This document shows positions 6,677 to 15,639 of a DNA stretch of 64,000 nucleotides, in pieces. A model generated the notes under the pieces. That model did not search any database. It was given only the letters and a program-made list of their open reading frames with translations, and was not told the DNA's origin. The translations under genes and the position numbers were made by a program. The number at the start of each line of letters is the position of its first letter. Position 1 is the first letter of the stretch. The stretch is from NCBI RefSeq assembly GCF_003514505.1, contig NZ_DOPX01000033.1:1-64000 (forward strand), given 5' to 3'. The DNA comes from Proteiniclasticum sp. Its GTDB lineage: Bacteria > Bacillota > Clostridia > Clostridiales > Clostridiaceae.

Positions 6677-8554
6677 ATGCTAAGAAGTATTGAAGATCTA
6701 CAGAAAGTAAGAGAGCAAAGCCAAGGCCTTCTCTTCCTGAGAAAGAATGTGGAAGCGGTCACTGGAAAAAGAGAAATCCTTGTATGTGCAGGAACTGGCT
6801 GCCACAGCGCCATGAGTAAAGAAATCGTACAGGAGTTCAATGACGAGCTGAAAAAGCGCAACATGTCGGATAAAGCGACTTGCCATATAACCGGCTGCTT
6901 CGGTTTCTGTGAAAAAGGTCCCATTGTTAAAGTATATCCTGATGATGTTTTTTATACTGAAGTTAAGGTGTCCGATGTGGATGAGATCATCTCCAACCAT
7001 CTTATGGAAGGTGAGATTGTAGAGCGTCTTCTCTATGTGGATCCAAAGACCAAGAAGAAAATCGATACTCAGCATCATATGGACTTCTACGGCAAGCAGA
7101 ATCGAATTGCTTTAAGAAACTGCGGTCTCATCGATCCTGAAAGAATTGAGGAGTATATCGCCAATGATGGATATGTTGCTTTGGCAGACATTCTTTCAAA
7201 CAAGCAGCCCATCGATGTGGTGAACCATCTTAAAGATTCAGGACTGCGTGGACGTGGAGGCGGCGGATACCCTACAGGATCCAAATGGGGTATGACCTTA
7301 AGAAGCCCGGGTTCAGAAAAGTATATGGTTTGTAATGCTGATGAAGGAGATCCAGGAGCTTTTATGGACCGTTCCATTCTGGAAGGAGATCCGCACAGTA
7401 TCATCGAAGCCATGGCCATTGGCGGGTTTGCTATAGGGGCGAACAAGGGTATTGTTTATATCAGAGCAGAATATCCCCTGGCCATTAAGAGACTCAAGAT
7501 TGCCATAGCACAGGCGAAAGAATATAATCTTCTCGGCAAAAACATACTGAATACCGGATTTGATTTTGATCTTGAGATCAAGTATGGCGCAGGTGCTTTT
7601 GTATGTGGTGAAGAAACTGCTCTCATACAGAGTATAGAAGGTCACCGTGGAGAACCTGTATCAAAGCCTCCCTACCCTTCTGAGTCAGGTCTTTTCGGAA
7701 AGCCTACCTGTGTAAACAATGTAGAGACTCTTGCGAATGTTCCTGTGATTTTCCAGAAAGGTGCAGAGTGGTATGCTTCCATCGGAACAGAGTTCTCAAA
7801 AGGAACCAAAGTATTTGCTTTAGCAGGAAAGATCAACAATGTAGGTCTTGTGGAAGTTCCTATGGGCATCACCTTGAGAGAAATCATCTATGAAATCGGT
7901 GGTGGCATTAAAGGTGGACATGCTTTCAAGGCGGTCCAGACAGGAGGACCTTCAGGTGGTTGTATCACAGAGAAAGATCTGGATACTCCGATTGACTATG
8001 AGTCTTTGAACCGCATCGGATCCATGATGGGTTCAGGTGGAATGATTGTCATGGATGAAGAGAACTGCATGGTGGATATCGCTAAATTCTATCTGGACTT
8101 TACAGTAGAAGAATCTTGCGGTAAATGTACTGCATGTAGAGTTGGTAACAAGAGACTTCTTGAAATCCTCGAAAGAATCACTCAAGGAAAAGGTGAAGAA
8201 GCGGATCTTGAGAAGCTTAAGAACCTCTCGGAAACCATTAAGGACACCTCATTGTGTGGACTTGGACAGACCGCGCCAAATCCAATCTTAAGCACGATTA
8301 AGTTTTTTGAGGATGAATACCGTGCTCATATTATAGAGAAACGATGTCCTTCAGGAGTATGTAGAGACCTGATGCGCTATGTGATTTCAGATGCATGTAT
8401 CGGCTGTACAAAATGCGCTAGAGCATGTCCAGTAGATGCAATTTCAGGAAAAGTCAGAGAGAAACATGTTATCGATCAGGAAAAATGCATCAAATGTGGT
8501 GCTTGTTACACCGCTTGTCCAGTGAAGCCTATTAAGGCAGTTCAAATTGTTTAG
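6677..8554 (+). CDS. hydB: Bifurcating [FeFe]-hydrogenase flavin subunit HydB (NuoF-like)
   Basis: The 625-residue FMN and NAD(H)-binding subunit where bifurcation takes place. Order: a thioredoxin-like [2Fe-2S] domain (CAGTGCHSAM and CHITGCFGFCEKGP, residues about 30-115); the NuoF core with the glycine-rich FMN/NADH motif GLRGRGGGGYPTGSKW (near 190) and GAGAFVCGEETALIQSIEG; the [4Fe-4S] motif ESCGKCTACRVG; and a C-terminal 2[4Fe-4S] ferredoxin domain (CIGCTKCARACP, CIKCGACYTACP). A GTG at 6659 is in frame but lies inside hydC; the ATG at 6677 with upstream GAGGTG is preferred. The N-terminal fusion corresponds to HndB plus HndC of four-gene systems. Confidence 0.94.
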   Translation: MLRSIEDLQKVREQSQGLLFLRKNVEAVTGKREILVCAGTGCHSAMSKEIVQEFNDELKKRNMSDKATCHITGCFGFCEKGPIVKVYPDDVFYTEVKVSDVDEIISNHLMEGEIVERLLYVDPKTKKKIDTQHHMDFYGKQNRIALRNCGLIDPERIEEYIANDGYVALADILSNKQPIDVVNHLKDSGLRGRGGGGYPTGSKWGMTLRSPGSEKYMVCNADEGDPGAFMDRSILEGDPHSIIEAMAIGGFAIGANKGIVYIRAEYPLAIKRLKIAIAQAKEYNLLGKNILNTGFDFDLEIKYGAGAFVCGEETALIQSIEGHRGEPVSKPPYPSESGLFGKPTCVNNVETLANVPVIFQKGAEWYASIGTEFSKGTKVFALAGKINNVGLVEVPMGITLREIIYEIGGGIKGGHAFKAVQTGGPSGGCITEKDLDTPIDYESLNRIGSMMGSGGMIVMDEENCMVDIAKFYLDFTVEESCGKCTACRVGNKRLLEILERITQGKGEEADLEKLKNLSETIKDTSLCGLGQTAPNPILSTIKFFEDEYRAHIIEKRCPSGVCRDLMRYVISDACIGCTKCARACPVDAISGKVREKHVIDQEKCIKCGACYTACPVKPIKAVQIV

Positions 8555-8565
8555 GAGGAATCGTT

Positions 8566-10299
8566 ATGGTCAATATCACCATTAATAATAAGGAGATTCA
8601 GGTTCCTGCAAATTTCACCATTTTGCAGGCAGCAGAAACTCTGAATATCAAAATCCCTACCCTTTGCCATTTGGACCTTCACAACATCAAGATGGTGAAC
8701 AAAGTGGCATCCTGCAGAGCTTGTGTTGTGGAAGTGGAAGGAAGAAGAAATCTTGCTCCAGCTTGTTCCACGCCAGTATATGAAGGCATGAAGATCAAGA
8801 CAGATACCATCCGTTCCATTAAAGCCAGAAGAACCATGGTGGAGCTTCTCATATCCGATCATCCAAAGGATTGTCTGGTGTGCTTGAAGAATCAGGAATG
8901 TGAGCTGCAGAAGATTTCAGCAGATTTGGGCATAAAGCAGGTTCATTTCGAAGGCGAGATGTCTCTGTTCCCTGTGGATATGTCTTCTAAAGCCATTTAT
9001 CGTGACTCTTCCAAATGTATCCTTTGCAGAAGATGTGAAACCATGTGTAATGAAGTGCAGACGGTACATGCGCTTTCCGGTCTTGACCGTGGGTTTGATA
9101 CTGTTGTCGGTCCTGCTTTCCACGCACCGCTTGGAGAAACGGTCTGTACATTCTGTGGTCAGTGTGTAGCTGTATGCCCTACTGGCGCACTTGTTGAAAT
9201 TGACAATGTGTCCAAAGTATGGAATGCACTGGCGGACAAGTCAAAAACAGTGGTTGTGCAAGTGGCTCCTGCTGTGCGTGTAGCCATTGGAGAGCTGTTC
9301 GGTCTCGAGCCCGGAGCTGTAGTGACTGGAAAGATGGTCACAGCCCTCAAGAATCTTGGATTCAGTTATGTTTTTGATACGAATTTCGCTGCGGATTTGA
9401 CCATTATGGAAGAAGCCCATGAGATGATCAATAGGATCCAGAACAATAAAAAGCTGCCAATCCTTACCAGCTGCTGCCCTGCCTGGGTCAAGTTCTTTGA
9501 ACATCAGTTCCCAGATCTGCTGGATATTCCATCCAGCTGCAAGTCCCCTCACGAGATGTTTGGGGCCATCACAAAACATTACTTCGCGAAGAAGATGAAC
9601 ATCGATCCCAAAGATGTTGTGGTGGTTTCAGTCATGCCTTGTGTAGCGAAGAAATATGAGGCAGAAAGACCAGAACTTGAGTATGACGGAGTAAAGGACG
9701 TGGATGTCGTTATCACCACCAGAGAGCTTGGAAGAATGATCAAAGAAGCTGGAATGAATTTCCTCATGCTGGAAGACTCCGAATATGACAATCCACTAGG
9801 AGAATCTTCAGGTGCAGCGCAGATCTTCGGCACCACAGGTGGCGTTATTGAAGCGGCGCTAAGAACCGCAGCAGTTCAGCTCACAGGAGGCGCAATTGAT
9901 AAGATTGACTACAATGAAGTGCGTGGAATGGAAGGACTCCGTGAGGCAACCGTTGAAATCGGAGACCTCAAACTGAACATCGCCATTGCCAATGGCCTTG
10001 GAAACGCCAGAACGCTTCTGGAGAACATCAGAAAAGGAAAGAGCAACTACCATGCCATTGAGATTATGGCTTGTCCTGGAGGCTGTATAGGCGGTGGTGG
10101 ACAGCCCTACCATCATGGAGACCTGGAGATTCTCAAAGAGAGAGCAAAAGGAATCTATGCCATCGACCAGAGTCAGAGCATCAGAATGTCCCATGAAAAT
10201 CCATACATTCAGGATCTTTATAAAGAATTCCTCGGAGAACCTGGTGGAGAGATGGCGCACAAGCTCCTTCACACCAAGTACTTTGAAAGAGAAAAGTAA
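8566..10299 (+). CDS. hydA: [FeFe]-hydrogenase catalytic subunit HydA
   Basis: Reversibly reduces protons to H2 at the H-cluster. The 577-residue protein has an N-terminal plant-type [2Fe-2S] domain (residues 1-75), a His-containing [4Fe-4S] motif around CLVCLKNQECELQ, two further [4Fe-4S] clusters (CILCRRCETMCNE, CTFCGQCVAVCPTG), then the H-cluster domain with all three signatures: TSCCPAW (near 300) with SSCKSP, MPCVAKK (near 357) and ACPGGCIGGGGQP (near 503). It ends in a normal small-subunit-like tail. The M2/M3-type domain build and the partners hydC and hydB point to the bifurcating enzyme, coupling H2 to NAD(P)H plus ferredoxin. The maturases HydE, HydF and HydG are not in the window. 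Confidence 0.96.
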   Translation: MVNITINNKEIQVPANFTILQAAETLNIKIPTLCHLDLHNIKMVNKVASCRACVVEVEGRRNLAPACSTPVYEGMKIKTDTIRSIKARRTMVELLISDHPKDCLVCLKNQECELQKISADLGIKQVHFEGEMSLFPVDMSSKAIYRDSSKCILCRRCETMCNEVQTVHALSGLDRGFDTVVGPAFHAPLGETVCTFCGQCVAVCPTGALVEIDNVSKVWNALADKSKTVVVQVAPAVRVAIGELFGLEPGAVVTGKMVTALKNLGFSYVFDTNFAADLTIMEEAHEMINRIQNNKKLPILTSCCPAWVKFFEHQFPDLLDIPSSCKSPHEMFGAITKHYFAKKMNIDPKDVVVVSVMPCVAKKYEAERPELEYDGVKDVDVVITTRELGRMIKEAGMNFLMLEDSEYDNPLGESSGAAQIFGTTGGVIEAALRTAAVQLTGGAIDKIDYNEVRGMEGLREATVEIGDLKLNIAIANGLGNARTLLENIRKGKSNYHAIEIMACPGGCIGGGGQPYHHGDLEILKERAKGIYAIDQSQSIRMSHENPYIQDLYKEFLGEPGGEMAHKLLHTKYFEREK

Positions 10300-10312
10300 A
10301 ATAACCCAAGCA

Positions 10313-10338
10313 AAAAGAGCAGCAACCGCTGCTCTTTT
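10313..10338. terminator. Bidirectional terminator hydA / hup
   Basis: A perfect 11-bp stem AAAAGAGCAGC/GCTGCTCTTTT around AACC, usable from both strands. Confidence 0.85.
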
Positions 10339-10353
10339 ACTTTGAATTACTTT

Positions 10354-10629
10354 TTACTTGTTGATGATATCCTTGAGGTCTTTGCCTGCTCTGAATGCTG
10401 GCTGCTTGAACTCTGGAATCTGAATTTCTTCGTTGGTCTTAGGATTTCTTCCTACCCTAGCTTTTCTATTCTTAACTTCAAAGGTACCGAATCCGGAAAG
10501 CTGTACTTTATCACCTTCTGTTAGAGCTTCTACAATGCTCTCGATGGTAGCTTTCAGAACCTTTTCAGAATCCTTTTTTGTGAAGTTTGTTTTTTCTGCA
10601 ATTTTGGTTACGAGTTGTGCTTTATTCAT
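10354..10629 (-). CDS. hup: HU-type histone-like DNA-binding protein
   Basis: A 91-residue nucleoid protein that bends and wraps DNA. The sequence follows HU closely: MNKAQLVTKIAEK at the start, GFGTFEV then the DNA-binding arm RKARVGRNPKTNEEIQIPE, and the end PAFRAGKDLKDIIN. AAGGAGG precedes the ATG. It has its own promoter and shares a terminator with hydA. Confidence 0.97.
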   Translation of the reverse strand: MNKAQLVTKIAEKTNFTKKDSEKVLKATIESIVEALTEGDKVQLSGFGTFEVKNRKARVGRNPKTNEEIQIPEFKQPAFRAGKDLKDIINK

Positions 10630-10664
10630 TTACATAGTCCTCCTTATTTCTGAACACAAAGATT

Positions 10665-10693
10665 ATTAAAACAGAATTCACCTTAGAAATCAA
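10665..10693 (-). promoter_or_regulatory. hup promoter
   Basis: On the minus strand TTGATT (10693-10688), a 17-bp spacer and TTTAAT (10670-10665). Confidence 0.6.
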
Positions 10694-10786
10694 GTGCTTC
10701 ACGAGATTTTGTTCCTGAACCGTACTCTTTTTTGAGTTAAAGGGTTTCAAAATACTGTATCAATATTCAGGAACATGGACTCGGTG

Positions 10787-11671
10787 TTAGTCCTTTCTGA
10801 TTTCTTTGAGTAGATTTCCAATATCTTCATGAGTGAAATCATACTTTGTGTTACAGAAATGGCAGACCAGTTCTTCTTCTTTGTTTTCGTCATAAAGCTT
10901 AGTCAGTTCTTCTTCTCCGATGGAGATGAAGGCTTTTTCAACTCGCTCTCTAGAACAGTCACAATAAAGGACAGGTGTGCCTTCTGTAAGAACCTGAAGG
11001 TCCATGTCTTCGAAAATAAACTGAAGTACCTCTAGAATGGAATTCCCATCACGAAGCAGTGTGGTTAAGTTTGGGATTTCTTCCAGGCGGTATGTGATGA
11101 GATCTGCCAGCATTTCGTCGGCGCCAGGCATCATCTGTATGATAAAACCTCCGGATTTCATCACACTGCCATCTACATCGACCAGAACCCCCAAAGCTAC
11201 AGCAGATGGAGTCTGTTCAGAAACCGTATAGTAATAGGCTAGATCTTCTGCGATTTCACCAGTATAGATCGGTACAGAACTCACATAGGGCTCTTTCATT
11301 CCTAAATCTGTAATCACCGTGAGTTTGCCATCCAGACCGATGATTCCGGAAACATTGAGCTTTCCAAGATCATTGTGTACCATATCCGCATCCGGATTCA
11401 CGATATAACCTTTCACCCGCCCTTCGGAGCGTCCGGTGACAAGAATGCCGCCAGAGATGCCCCCACCGTTTATCTGAACGGTGACAGAGTCTTGTTCTCC
11501 TTTCAGCATGGAACCCATCATAGCACCAGCTGTAAGCATTCTTCCATAAGCAGCCGTTGCTGTAGGCATCGTGTTGTGGTTTTTTACTGCCTCGTTCACG
11601 AGTGCAGTTGTTTCAGCAGCAATGATTCTAACACTGCCTTCTTTAGCCATTGCGTGTATCAGTTTGTCCAT
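10787..11671 (-). CDS. hslO: Redox-regulated chaperone Hsp33
   Basis: Cytoplasmic holdase chaperone switched on by oxidation. The N-terminal domain is typical ([14 protein letters not shown], then [10 protein letters not shown]). Zinc-binding cysteines are at the C-terminus as CDC (near residue 236) and CHFC (near 268). A frame extends 25 codons further upstream, but that part overlaps the preceding gene and is not hsp33-like; the ATG at 11671 with AGAGGG before it begins [12 protein letters not shown], the normal start. It follows the methyltransferase gene by one base, so the two are co-transcribed. Length 294 is normal. Confidence 0.95.
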   Translation of the reverse strand: MDKLIHAMAKEGSVRIIAAETTALVNEAVKNHNTMPTATAAYGRMLTAGAMMGSMLKGEQDSVTVQINGGGISGGILVTGRSEGRVKGYIVNPDADMVHNDLGKLNVSGIIGLDGKLTVITDLGMKEPYVSSVPIYTGEIAEDLAYYYTVSEQTPSAVALGVLVDVDGSVMKSGGFIIQMMPGADEMLADLITYRLEEIPNLTTLLRDGNSILEVLQFIFEDMDLQVLTEGTPVLYCDCSRERVEKAFISIGEEELTKLYDENKEEELVCHFCNTKYDFTHEDIGNLLKEIRKD

Positions 11672-11672
11672 T

Positions 11673-12404
11673 TTATTCCCTCTTTCTTGCAATAATCGTC
11701 CATCGTTCTGTGGTTTGCATTGGTTTATTTTTTGAATAATTGTCATATAGTTCGATACTTTTGAACCCAGCAGAGTTCAGCATTGAAACCAAAAGATCTG
11801 ACTCATAGGCACGTTCCATGTGAAACTCCTCAATACGCTCATAAAGATCTCCATTTTGAATGAAGAAGTTCAAAGACATCTCCACCGTGTCATCATCCAG
11901 GAAATTCTCCCAGGTATAGACCAGATCCTCCGTGGTATACACAAAGTCGTGATTTCCAAGGATCTCTTTTATTTTGTACGGAGACTGGACATCAAAGATA
12001 AATACACCATCTGGTGTAAGATGGTCAAAAACCTTGTTGAACACCTCTTGTACCTGGTCTTCCTCCAGAAGATAATTAAGCGCATCGATGGAAGAGGTCA
12101 CAAGATCAAATTCTTTCCGGAAATCAATCTCCTCCATGGACAAGGCATAGGCTTTATGGTGCAATCCAGCTTCAGTGAATTTAGATACTGCTTCCGTAAG
12201 CATATCCGGTGACAGGTCCACAAGATAAGTCTCCTGAAAATGCCTGGCGATGAGCATTGATAAAGTGCCAGTTCCGCACCCAAGGTCCAGGTATCGGTTT
12301 TTATTTTCTGTGTATTCTAAGATAAAAGATGCGATATCCTCATAGCAGATATCCTCCTGAATCAGCATATCATAAATTCTCGAAAAATCACGATAACTTT
12401 CCAT
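11673..12404 (-). CDS. Class I SAM-dependent methyltransferase
   Basis: A 243-residue methyltransferase of unknown substrate. The SAM-binding motif I is [14 protein letters not shown] (near residue 40), followed by VDLSPDML (motif II) and [14 protein letters not shown] (motif IV). The C-terminal half has the short strands and helices of small-molecule methyltransferases. It is co-transcribed with hslO, ending one base before its start. A second methyltransferase of the same general build lies at 24956-25687, with a similar beginning (YDMLIQED and YDFIFPFQ) and the same length; they may be distant paralogues. Confidence 0.85.
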   Translation of the reverse strand: MESYRDFSRIYDMLIQEDICYEDIASFILEYTENKNRYLDLGCGTGTLSMLIARHFQETYLVDLSPDMLTEAVSKFTEAGLHHKAYALSMEEIDFRKEFDLVTSSIDALNYLLEEDQVQEVFNKVFDHLTPDGVFIFDVQSPYKIKEILGNHDFVYTTEDLVYTWENFLDDDTVEMSLNFFIQNGDLYERIEEFHMERAYESDLLVSMLNSAGFKSIELYDNYSKNKPMQTTERWTIIARKRE

Positions 12405-12496
12405 TTCATCACAGTTCCTTCCAAATTACTATATGCAGTTATGATTCTAGTATTTTATCATAAATCACCATATTATCCTAGGGCTGAAACAGGTGC

Positions 12497-12524
12497 AAAA
12501 AAAGACTGCTGTTCAGCAGTCTTT
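12497..12524 (-). terminator. Terminator of the small membrane protein gene
   Basis: Stem AAAGACTGCT/AGCAGTCTTT (12501-12510 with 12515-12524), followed on the minus strand by a run of T (complement of 12497-12503). Confidence 0.8.
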
Positions 12525-12534
12525 ACCGGTTGTG

Positions 12535-12702
12535 CTATTGAGATTTCTTCTTTCTCCCAGTCAGAGAATAAACAAGAAATACAAAACCAATGGCGATGTA
12601 CAGGATGCCTTGCAGATAAGCCTGATCCAGAATGAAAAGTACAGCTGCGAAAAGCATCAGGAGTATCACTACGCCTTGGATTAGAAGTAAGCTCTTATCC
12701 AT
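12535..12702 (-). CDS. Small two-helix membrane protein, unknown
   Basis: A 55-residue protein not recognised. It consists of two hydrophobic segments (LLLIQGVVILLMLFAAVLF and ILYIAIGFVFLVYSL) joined by a short loop containing Asp and Gln, with a positive end GRKKKSQ that should face the cytoplasm. An ATG 18 bp upstream is also in frame, but AGAGGGA lies 5 bp before the ATG at 12702. It has its own promoter and terminator, which supports it being a real gene. Confidence 0.7.
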   Translation of the reverse strand: MDKSLLLIQGVVILLMLFAAVLFILDQAYLQGILYIAIGFVFLVYSLTGRKKKSQ

Positions 12703-12732
12703 AAATATCCCTCTATTCATCTATAATATGTA

Positions 12733-12760
12733 ATTATAGGCTCATTAGAAAGGATGTCAA
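12733..12760 (-). promoter_or_regulatory. Promoter of the small membrane protein gene
   Basis: On the minus strand a perfect TTGACA (12760-12755), a 16-bp spacer and a perfect TATAAT (12738-12733). Confidence 0.75.
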
Positions 12761-12768
12761 TATGAAAA

Positions 12769-13449
12769 TTATGATATATTCAGATTTTTATCATTCTCTT
12801 CAGAATCTTCATCATTTCCGAATAAATCGTTTACAGAACTTGCTTTCTGTATCGAAGATGATGAAACCTCATAGGCGACTTTATCTTCTGTCCGTCCATC
12901 AGGATAGGTTTTCGTATATCCTCGGGACTGGAGCCTTCCAGTGATTCTCAGCATATCCCCTACCTGCATATTCTTAGTGAACTTCGCGTTACGACCCCAG
13001 GCAATTACAGGGATGTAGTCGGTTTTATTGAACTGTCTGTTCACAGCCAACAATAAATCTGTAATTTCTCTGCCGAATGGTGTCATTCTATAAATGGGAT
13101 CCTTGCAGATATATCCTGTAAGCTCAATAAGATTAGGCTCTTCTGCATGCTCTTCTGGAAACTCAATATCCCTTGCAAAAACGGTAAGGAGCAGCTTGTT
13201 TTTTGATCCTACCACTTTATTGTAGCTTCTCAGCTGCCCAGTGATTTTAGTGTATCGTTCCAAGAGGCTTTCGTTCTCAGGCAGCAGCTTTTTGGATATG
13301 GTTATGTTTAAAATATCCTTTGAATCACTCAACCGGTTTACAGAGAATAATCCGGTATAGAACTCTTCCCCAAAGAGTTCATGGCTGAATTCAGGTGGTT
13401 GTACAAAAAGACCTTCCAGGATGACAATGTTATCATTTGTTGCTTCCAA
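12769..13449 (-). CDS. SSB-like protein with two OB-folds
   Basis: A 226-residue protein related to single-stranded DNA-binding proteins. The second half (residues about 105-200) is recognisably SSB/PriB-like: NLIELTGYICKDPIYRMTPFG, then TDYIPVIAWGRNAKF and GDMLRITGRLQSRGYTK. The first half (about 5-100) repeats the pattern more weakly (NIVILEGLFVQPPEFSHE, then YTKITGQLRSYN). The C-terminus is acidic (DEDSEENDKN) but lacks the DDIPF tip used by ordinary SSB to recruit partners. Start is TTG at 13449 with GGGGGG upstream; no ATG is available. It is divergent from the DUF4364 gene. It is probably an accessory SSB rather than the replicative one. Confidence 0.75.
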   Translation of the reverse strand: MEATNDNIVILEGLFVQPPEFSHELFGEEFYTGLFSVNRLSDSKDILNITISKKLLPENESLLERYTKITGQLRSYNKVVGSKNKLLLTVFARDIEFPEEHAEEPNLIELTGYICKDPIYRMTPFGREITDLLLAVNRQFNKTDYIPVIAWGRNAKFTKNMQVGDMLRITGRLQSRGYTKTYPDGRTEDKVAYEVSSSSIQKASSVNDLFGNDEDSEENDKNLNIS

Positions 13450-13508
13450 GTTGCGATTCCCCCCATTTGTTCCATATACATGTCACTTTTGTAAAAGTTC
13501 TACATTTA

Positions 13509-13536
13509 ATTATAACAAACTTGTATTCGATTACAA
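13509..13536 (-). promoter_or_regulatory. Promoter of the SSB-like gene
   Basis: On the minus strand TTGTAA (13536-13531), a 16-bp spacer and a perfect TATAAT (13514-13509). Confidence 0.6.
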
Positions 13537-13654
13537 GTCATCTCCGAAATATATCATAAAAATATGGAATTATTTCACAGAGTCTTCTACTGCTTTTTCA
13601 GTTGTCATGACCGTGTTTTTTGAGTATCATGGAAATAGTGTTAAGGAGGAGATT

Positions 13655-14179
13655 ATGGACAACGCTTTAGCAGAGAATAAACTATTAATTTTGTATACAT
13701 TGAATCAGTCCAAGCTGATTCTTACGAAAACTCAGTTTTCCAATATTATTCTGGAATGTATGTACATCAATTATTTTGAACTGCAACAGTACATTGAGGA
13801 ACTCATAAAGACTGGACTGGTGCTTCTGGATGTTGTTCATGAGAAGGAAGCTGTGGTGATTTCAGATCAGGGAAAGAGTGTTCTTGGCATGTTTCAGGAT
13901 AGAATACCGGACCGGAAGAAAAAGGTCATTGATACCTATCTCACAGAAAACATCAACCATCTAATCAGAGAGACCACCATTACTCATGAAATCAGTGAGG
14001 GTCCTCACGGTACATTCCAGGTGATACTGAGTGCCTTTGAAAACAAAGATGAACTGATACGGATCAGTATGAATGTGCCAACGAAGGAAACTGCGGAAAA
14101 ATCCGTTCAGACCTGGAAGAAAGAGTCCACTAAGATTTATGAACTTCTTTATAAGGAGCTCAGTAAAAAAGGACAGTAG
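13655..14179 (+). CDS. DUF4364-family protein, predicted winged-helix
   Basis: A 174-residue protein matching the clostridial DUF4364 pattern: ENKLLILYTLNQSKLILTKT at the start, then a helix-turn-helix-like stretch around YFELQQYIEELIKTGLV and a wing-like strand EAVVISDQGKSVL. The second half alternates strands and helices (TTITHEISEGPHGTFQVIL). A longer frame to 13421 exists, but AAGGAGGAG lies 6 bp before the ATG at 13655 and fixes the start. It is divergent from the SSB-like gene. The DNA-binding role is predicted from the fold pattern only; the target is unknown. Confidence 0.75.
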   Translation: MDNALAENKLLILYTLNQSKLILTKTQFSNIILECMYINYFELQQYIEELIKTGLVLLDVVHEKEAVVISDQGKSVLGMFQDRIPDRKKKVIDTYLTENINHLIRETTITHEISEGPHGTFQVILSAFENKDELIRISMNVPTKETAEKSVQTWKKESTKIYELLYKELSKKGQ

Positions 14180-14228
14180 AAAAGTCCGAAGGAAGCAGTA
14201 TGGCTGTTTTCCTTCGGACTTTTCTACT
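14175..14228. terminator. Bidirectional terminator with 20-bp perfect stem
   Basis: Positions 14175-14194 pair perfectly with 14209-14228, with a 14-base loop that can pair further (CAG/CTG). It overlaps the stop codon of the DUF4364 gene and ends just before folC on the opposite strand. Confidence 0.88.
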
Positions 14229-14235
14229 ATTGAGA

Positions 14236-15549
14236 TTATTTGACGGTTTCTTTTTGAATCTGTTCTGCAGCAGTCCTCATAGCTCCAATGGTATAGAGGG
14301 ACCCTGTGGAGAGTATGAGATCTCCTTCTGTAAAATCCTCTACAGCTTTACTGTAAGCTTTTGCCACTGTATGACAAAGAAGGTATGGTTTTTCAGATGG
14401 CAGGTAGGACGCCAGTTCGTCCTCTGGAAGTGCCCGGAAATCATCTGGTGTGTGAAGATAACATTTTGATGCAGCCTCGGTAAGGAGCTTTGTGACAGCA
14501 GATACATCCTTATCTTTCAGCATACCCAGCAATAGAAGTATTTTTTTATTCGGAAAATAGGTCTGGATGCTTTCTATGAGCCGTATTGCCCCATCCTCAT
14601 TATGAGCCCCATCCATCAGAGTCAAAGGCTCCTCTGCTACAATTTCCATACGACCGATCCAAGTGACTGTTTCTAGTGCTTTTTTTATGGATTCCACAGT
14701 GAGGTTCCGGTAGCCCAACTTTTGAAGTGTCAGCAGCGCCAGCACTGAAGTGGCGGCGTTCTCCAGCTGATAGGTGCCAAGAAGATTCAGTCTTGCAGTA
14801 AAAAGTGGAATGTCATCCATCTTAAAACGGAGTTTCTGTCTGAACCCTTCCAGTTCAAGAAATTCATACATGGTCGGTTCCACAAAGGTGATGCCTGTTT
14901 GTTTTTTAGTCGCTTCACTGCAGAGAACCTCTCGTGCTTCCTGCTTTTGTGTAGAAGAAATCACTGGAGCTGATTTTATGATACCAGCTTTATGGAAGGC
15001 GATTTCACGAAGCGTACTTCCAAGCTGACTCACATGATCTATGGAAATGGACGTGATCACCGATAAAATGGGTAACAGCACATTGGTCGCATCATAACGT
15101 CCCCCGATCCCAACCTCCATGACACAGACATCCACATTTTTTTCCTTGAAGTACAGGAAGGCCATGGCAGTGACCACTTCAAATTCTGAAGGATGACCGA
15201 AGCCTTCCTGAAGAAGCGTTTCGATTCTCTTTTTGACAATGCTGTAGTAGTTTATCACCTCTTCTTCTTTGATGAAGTTTCCGTTCACAGCAATTCTTTC
15301 TCTGAACTCAATGATATAAGGTGAGGTGAACAGCCCAACGGTATACCCGCTGGTGGCGAGACTATGGGCAATCATTTTGGAGATGGATCCTTTTCCGTTT
15401 GTGCCCGCAACATGAACACATCGGAGAGAGTTCTGAGGATCACCAAGAAGCTCCATAAGCCTTTCCATTCTCTTTAAATCATTTTCTTTTTTTCTTCTAG
15501 GAATACTATGCAGATTCTGTAATGTTTCCTGATAATTCAAGGCATTCAC
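14236..15549 (-). CDS. folC: Folylpolyglutamate synthase / dihydrofolate synthase
   Basis: Adds glutamates to folates and, in bifunctional forms, makes dihydrofolate from dihydropteroate. Of Mur-ligase build: the P-loop VHVAGTNGKGSISKMIA (near residue 46), then FTSPYIIEFRERI, the metal-site region VCVMEVGIGGRYDATN, and the C-terminal domain with TLMDGAHNEDGA. The start is GTG (15549) or the adjacent TTG (15552); GTG has the better spacing to GGAAGGA. Length 437 is normal. It has its own promoter and is not clustered with other folate genes here. Confidence 0.94.
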   Translation of the reverse strand: MNALNYQETLQNLHSIPRRKKENDLKRMERLMELLGDPQNSLRCVHVAGTNGKGSISKMIAHSLATSGYTVGLFTSPYIIEFRERIAVNGNFIKEEEVINYYSIVKKRIETLLQEGFGHPSEFEVVTAMAFLYFKEKNVDVCVMEVGIGGRYDATNVLLPILSVITSISIDHVSQLGSTLREIAFHKAGIIKSAPVISSTQKQEAREVLCSEATKKQTGITFVEPTMYEFLELEGFRQKLRFKMDDIPLFTARLNLLGTYQLENAATSVLALLTLQKLGYRNLTVESIKKALETVTWIGRMEIVAEEPLTLMDGAHNEDGAIRLIESIQTYFPNKKILLLLGMLKDKDVSAVTKLLTEAASKCYLHTPDDFRALPEDELASYLPSEKPYLLCHTVAKAYSKAVEDFTEGDLILSTGSLYTIGAMRTAAEQIQKETVK

Positions 15550-15575
15550 CAATTTCCTTCCAGTTTTCTATCTCC

Positions 15576-15603
15576 ATTATAATGAACTCTGCCGTAGAAT
15601 CAA
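15576..15603 (-). promoter_or_regulatory. folC promoter
   Basis: On the minus strand TTGATT (15603-15598), a 16-bp spacer and TATAAT (15581-15576). Confidence 0.6.
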
Positions 15604-15629
15604 GAAAAAGGAAGATGTTTCCATCTTCC
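15604..15629 (-). terminator. valS terminator
   Basis: Stem GGAAGATG/CATCTTCC (15610-15617 with 15622-15629), followed on the minus strand by TTTTTC just after the valS stop codon. Confidence 0.8.
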
Positions 15630-15639
15630 CTCTCTGTAC

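Noticed and set aside
10711..10774. Inverted repeat GTTCCTGAA ... TTCAGGAAC between hslO and hup
   Set aside because: Nine-base arms are 46 bases apart with an inner weak hairpin; no T-run, so neither terminator nor clear operator.
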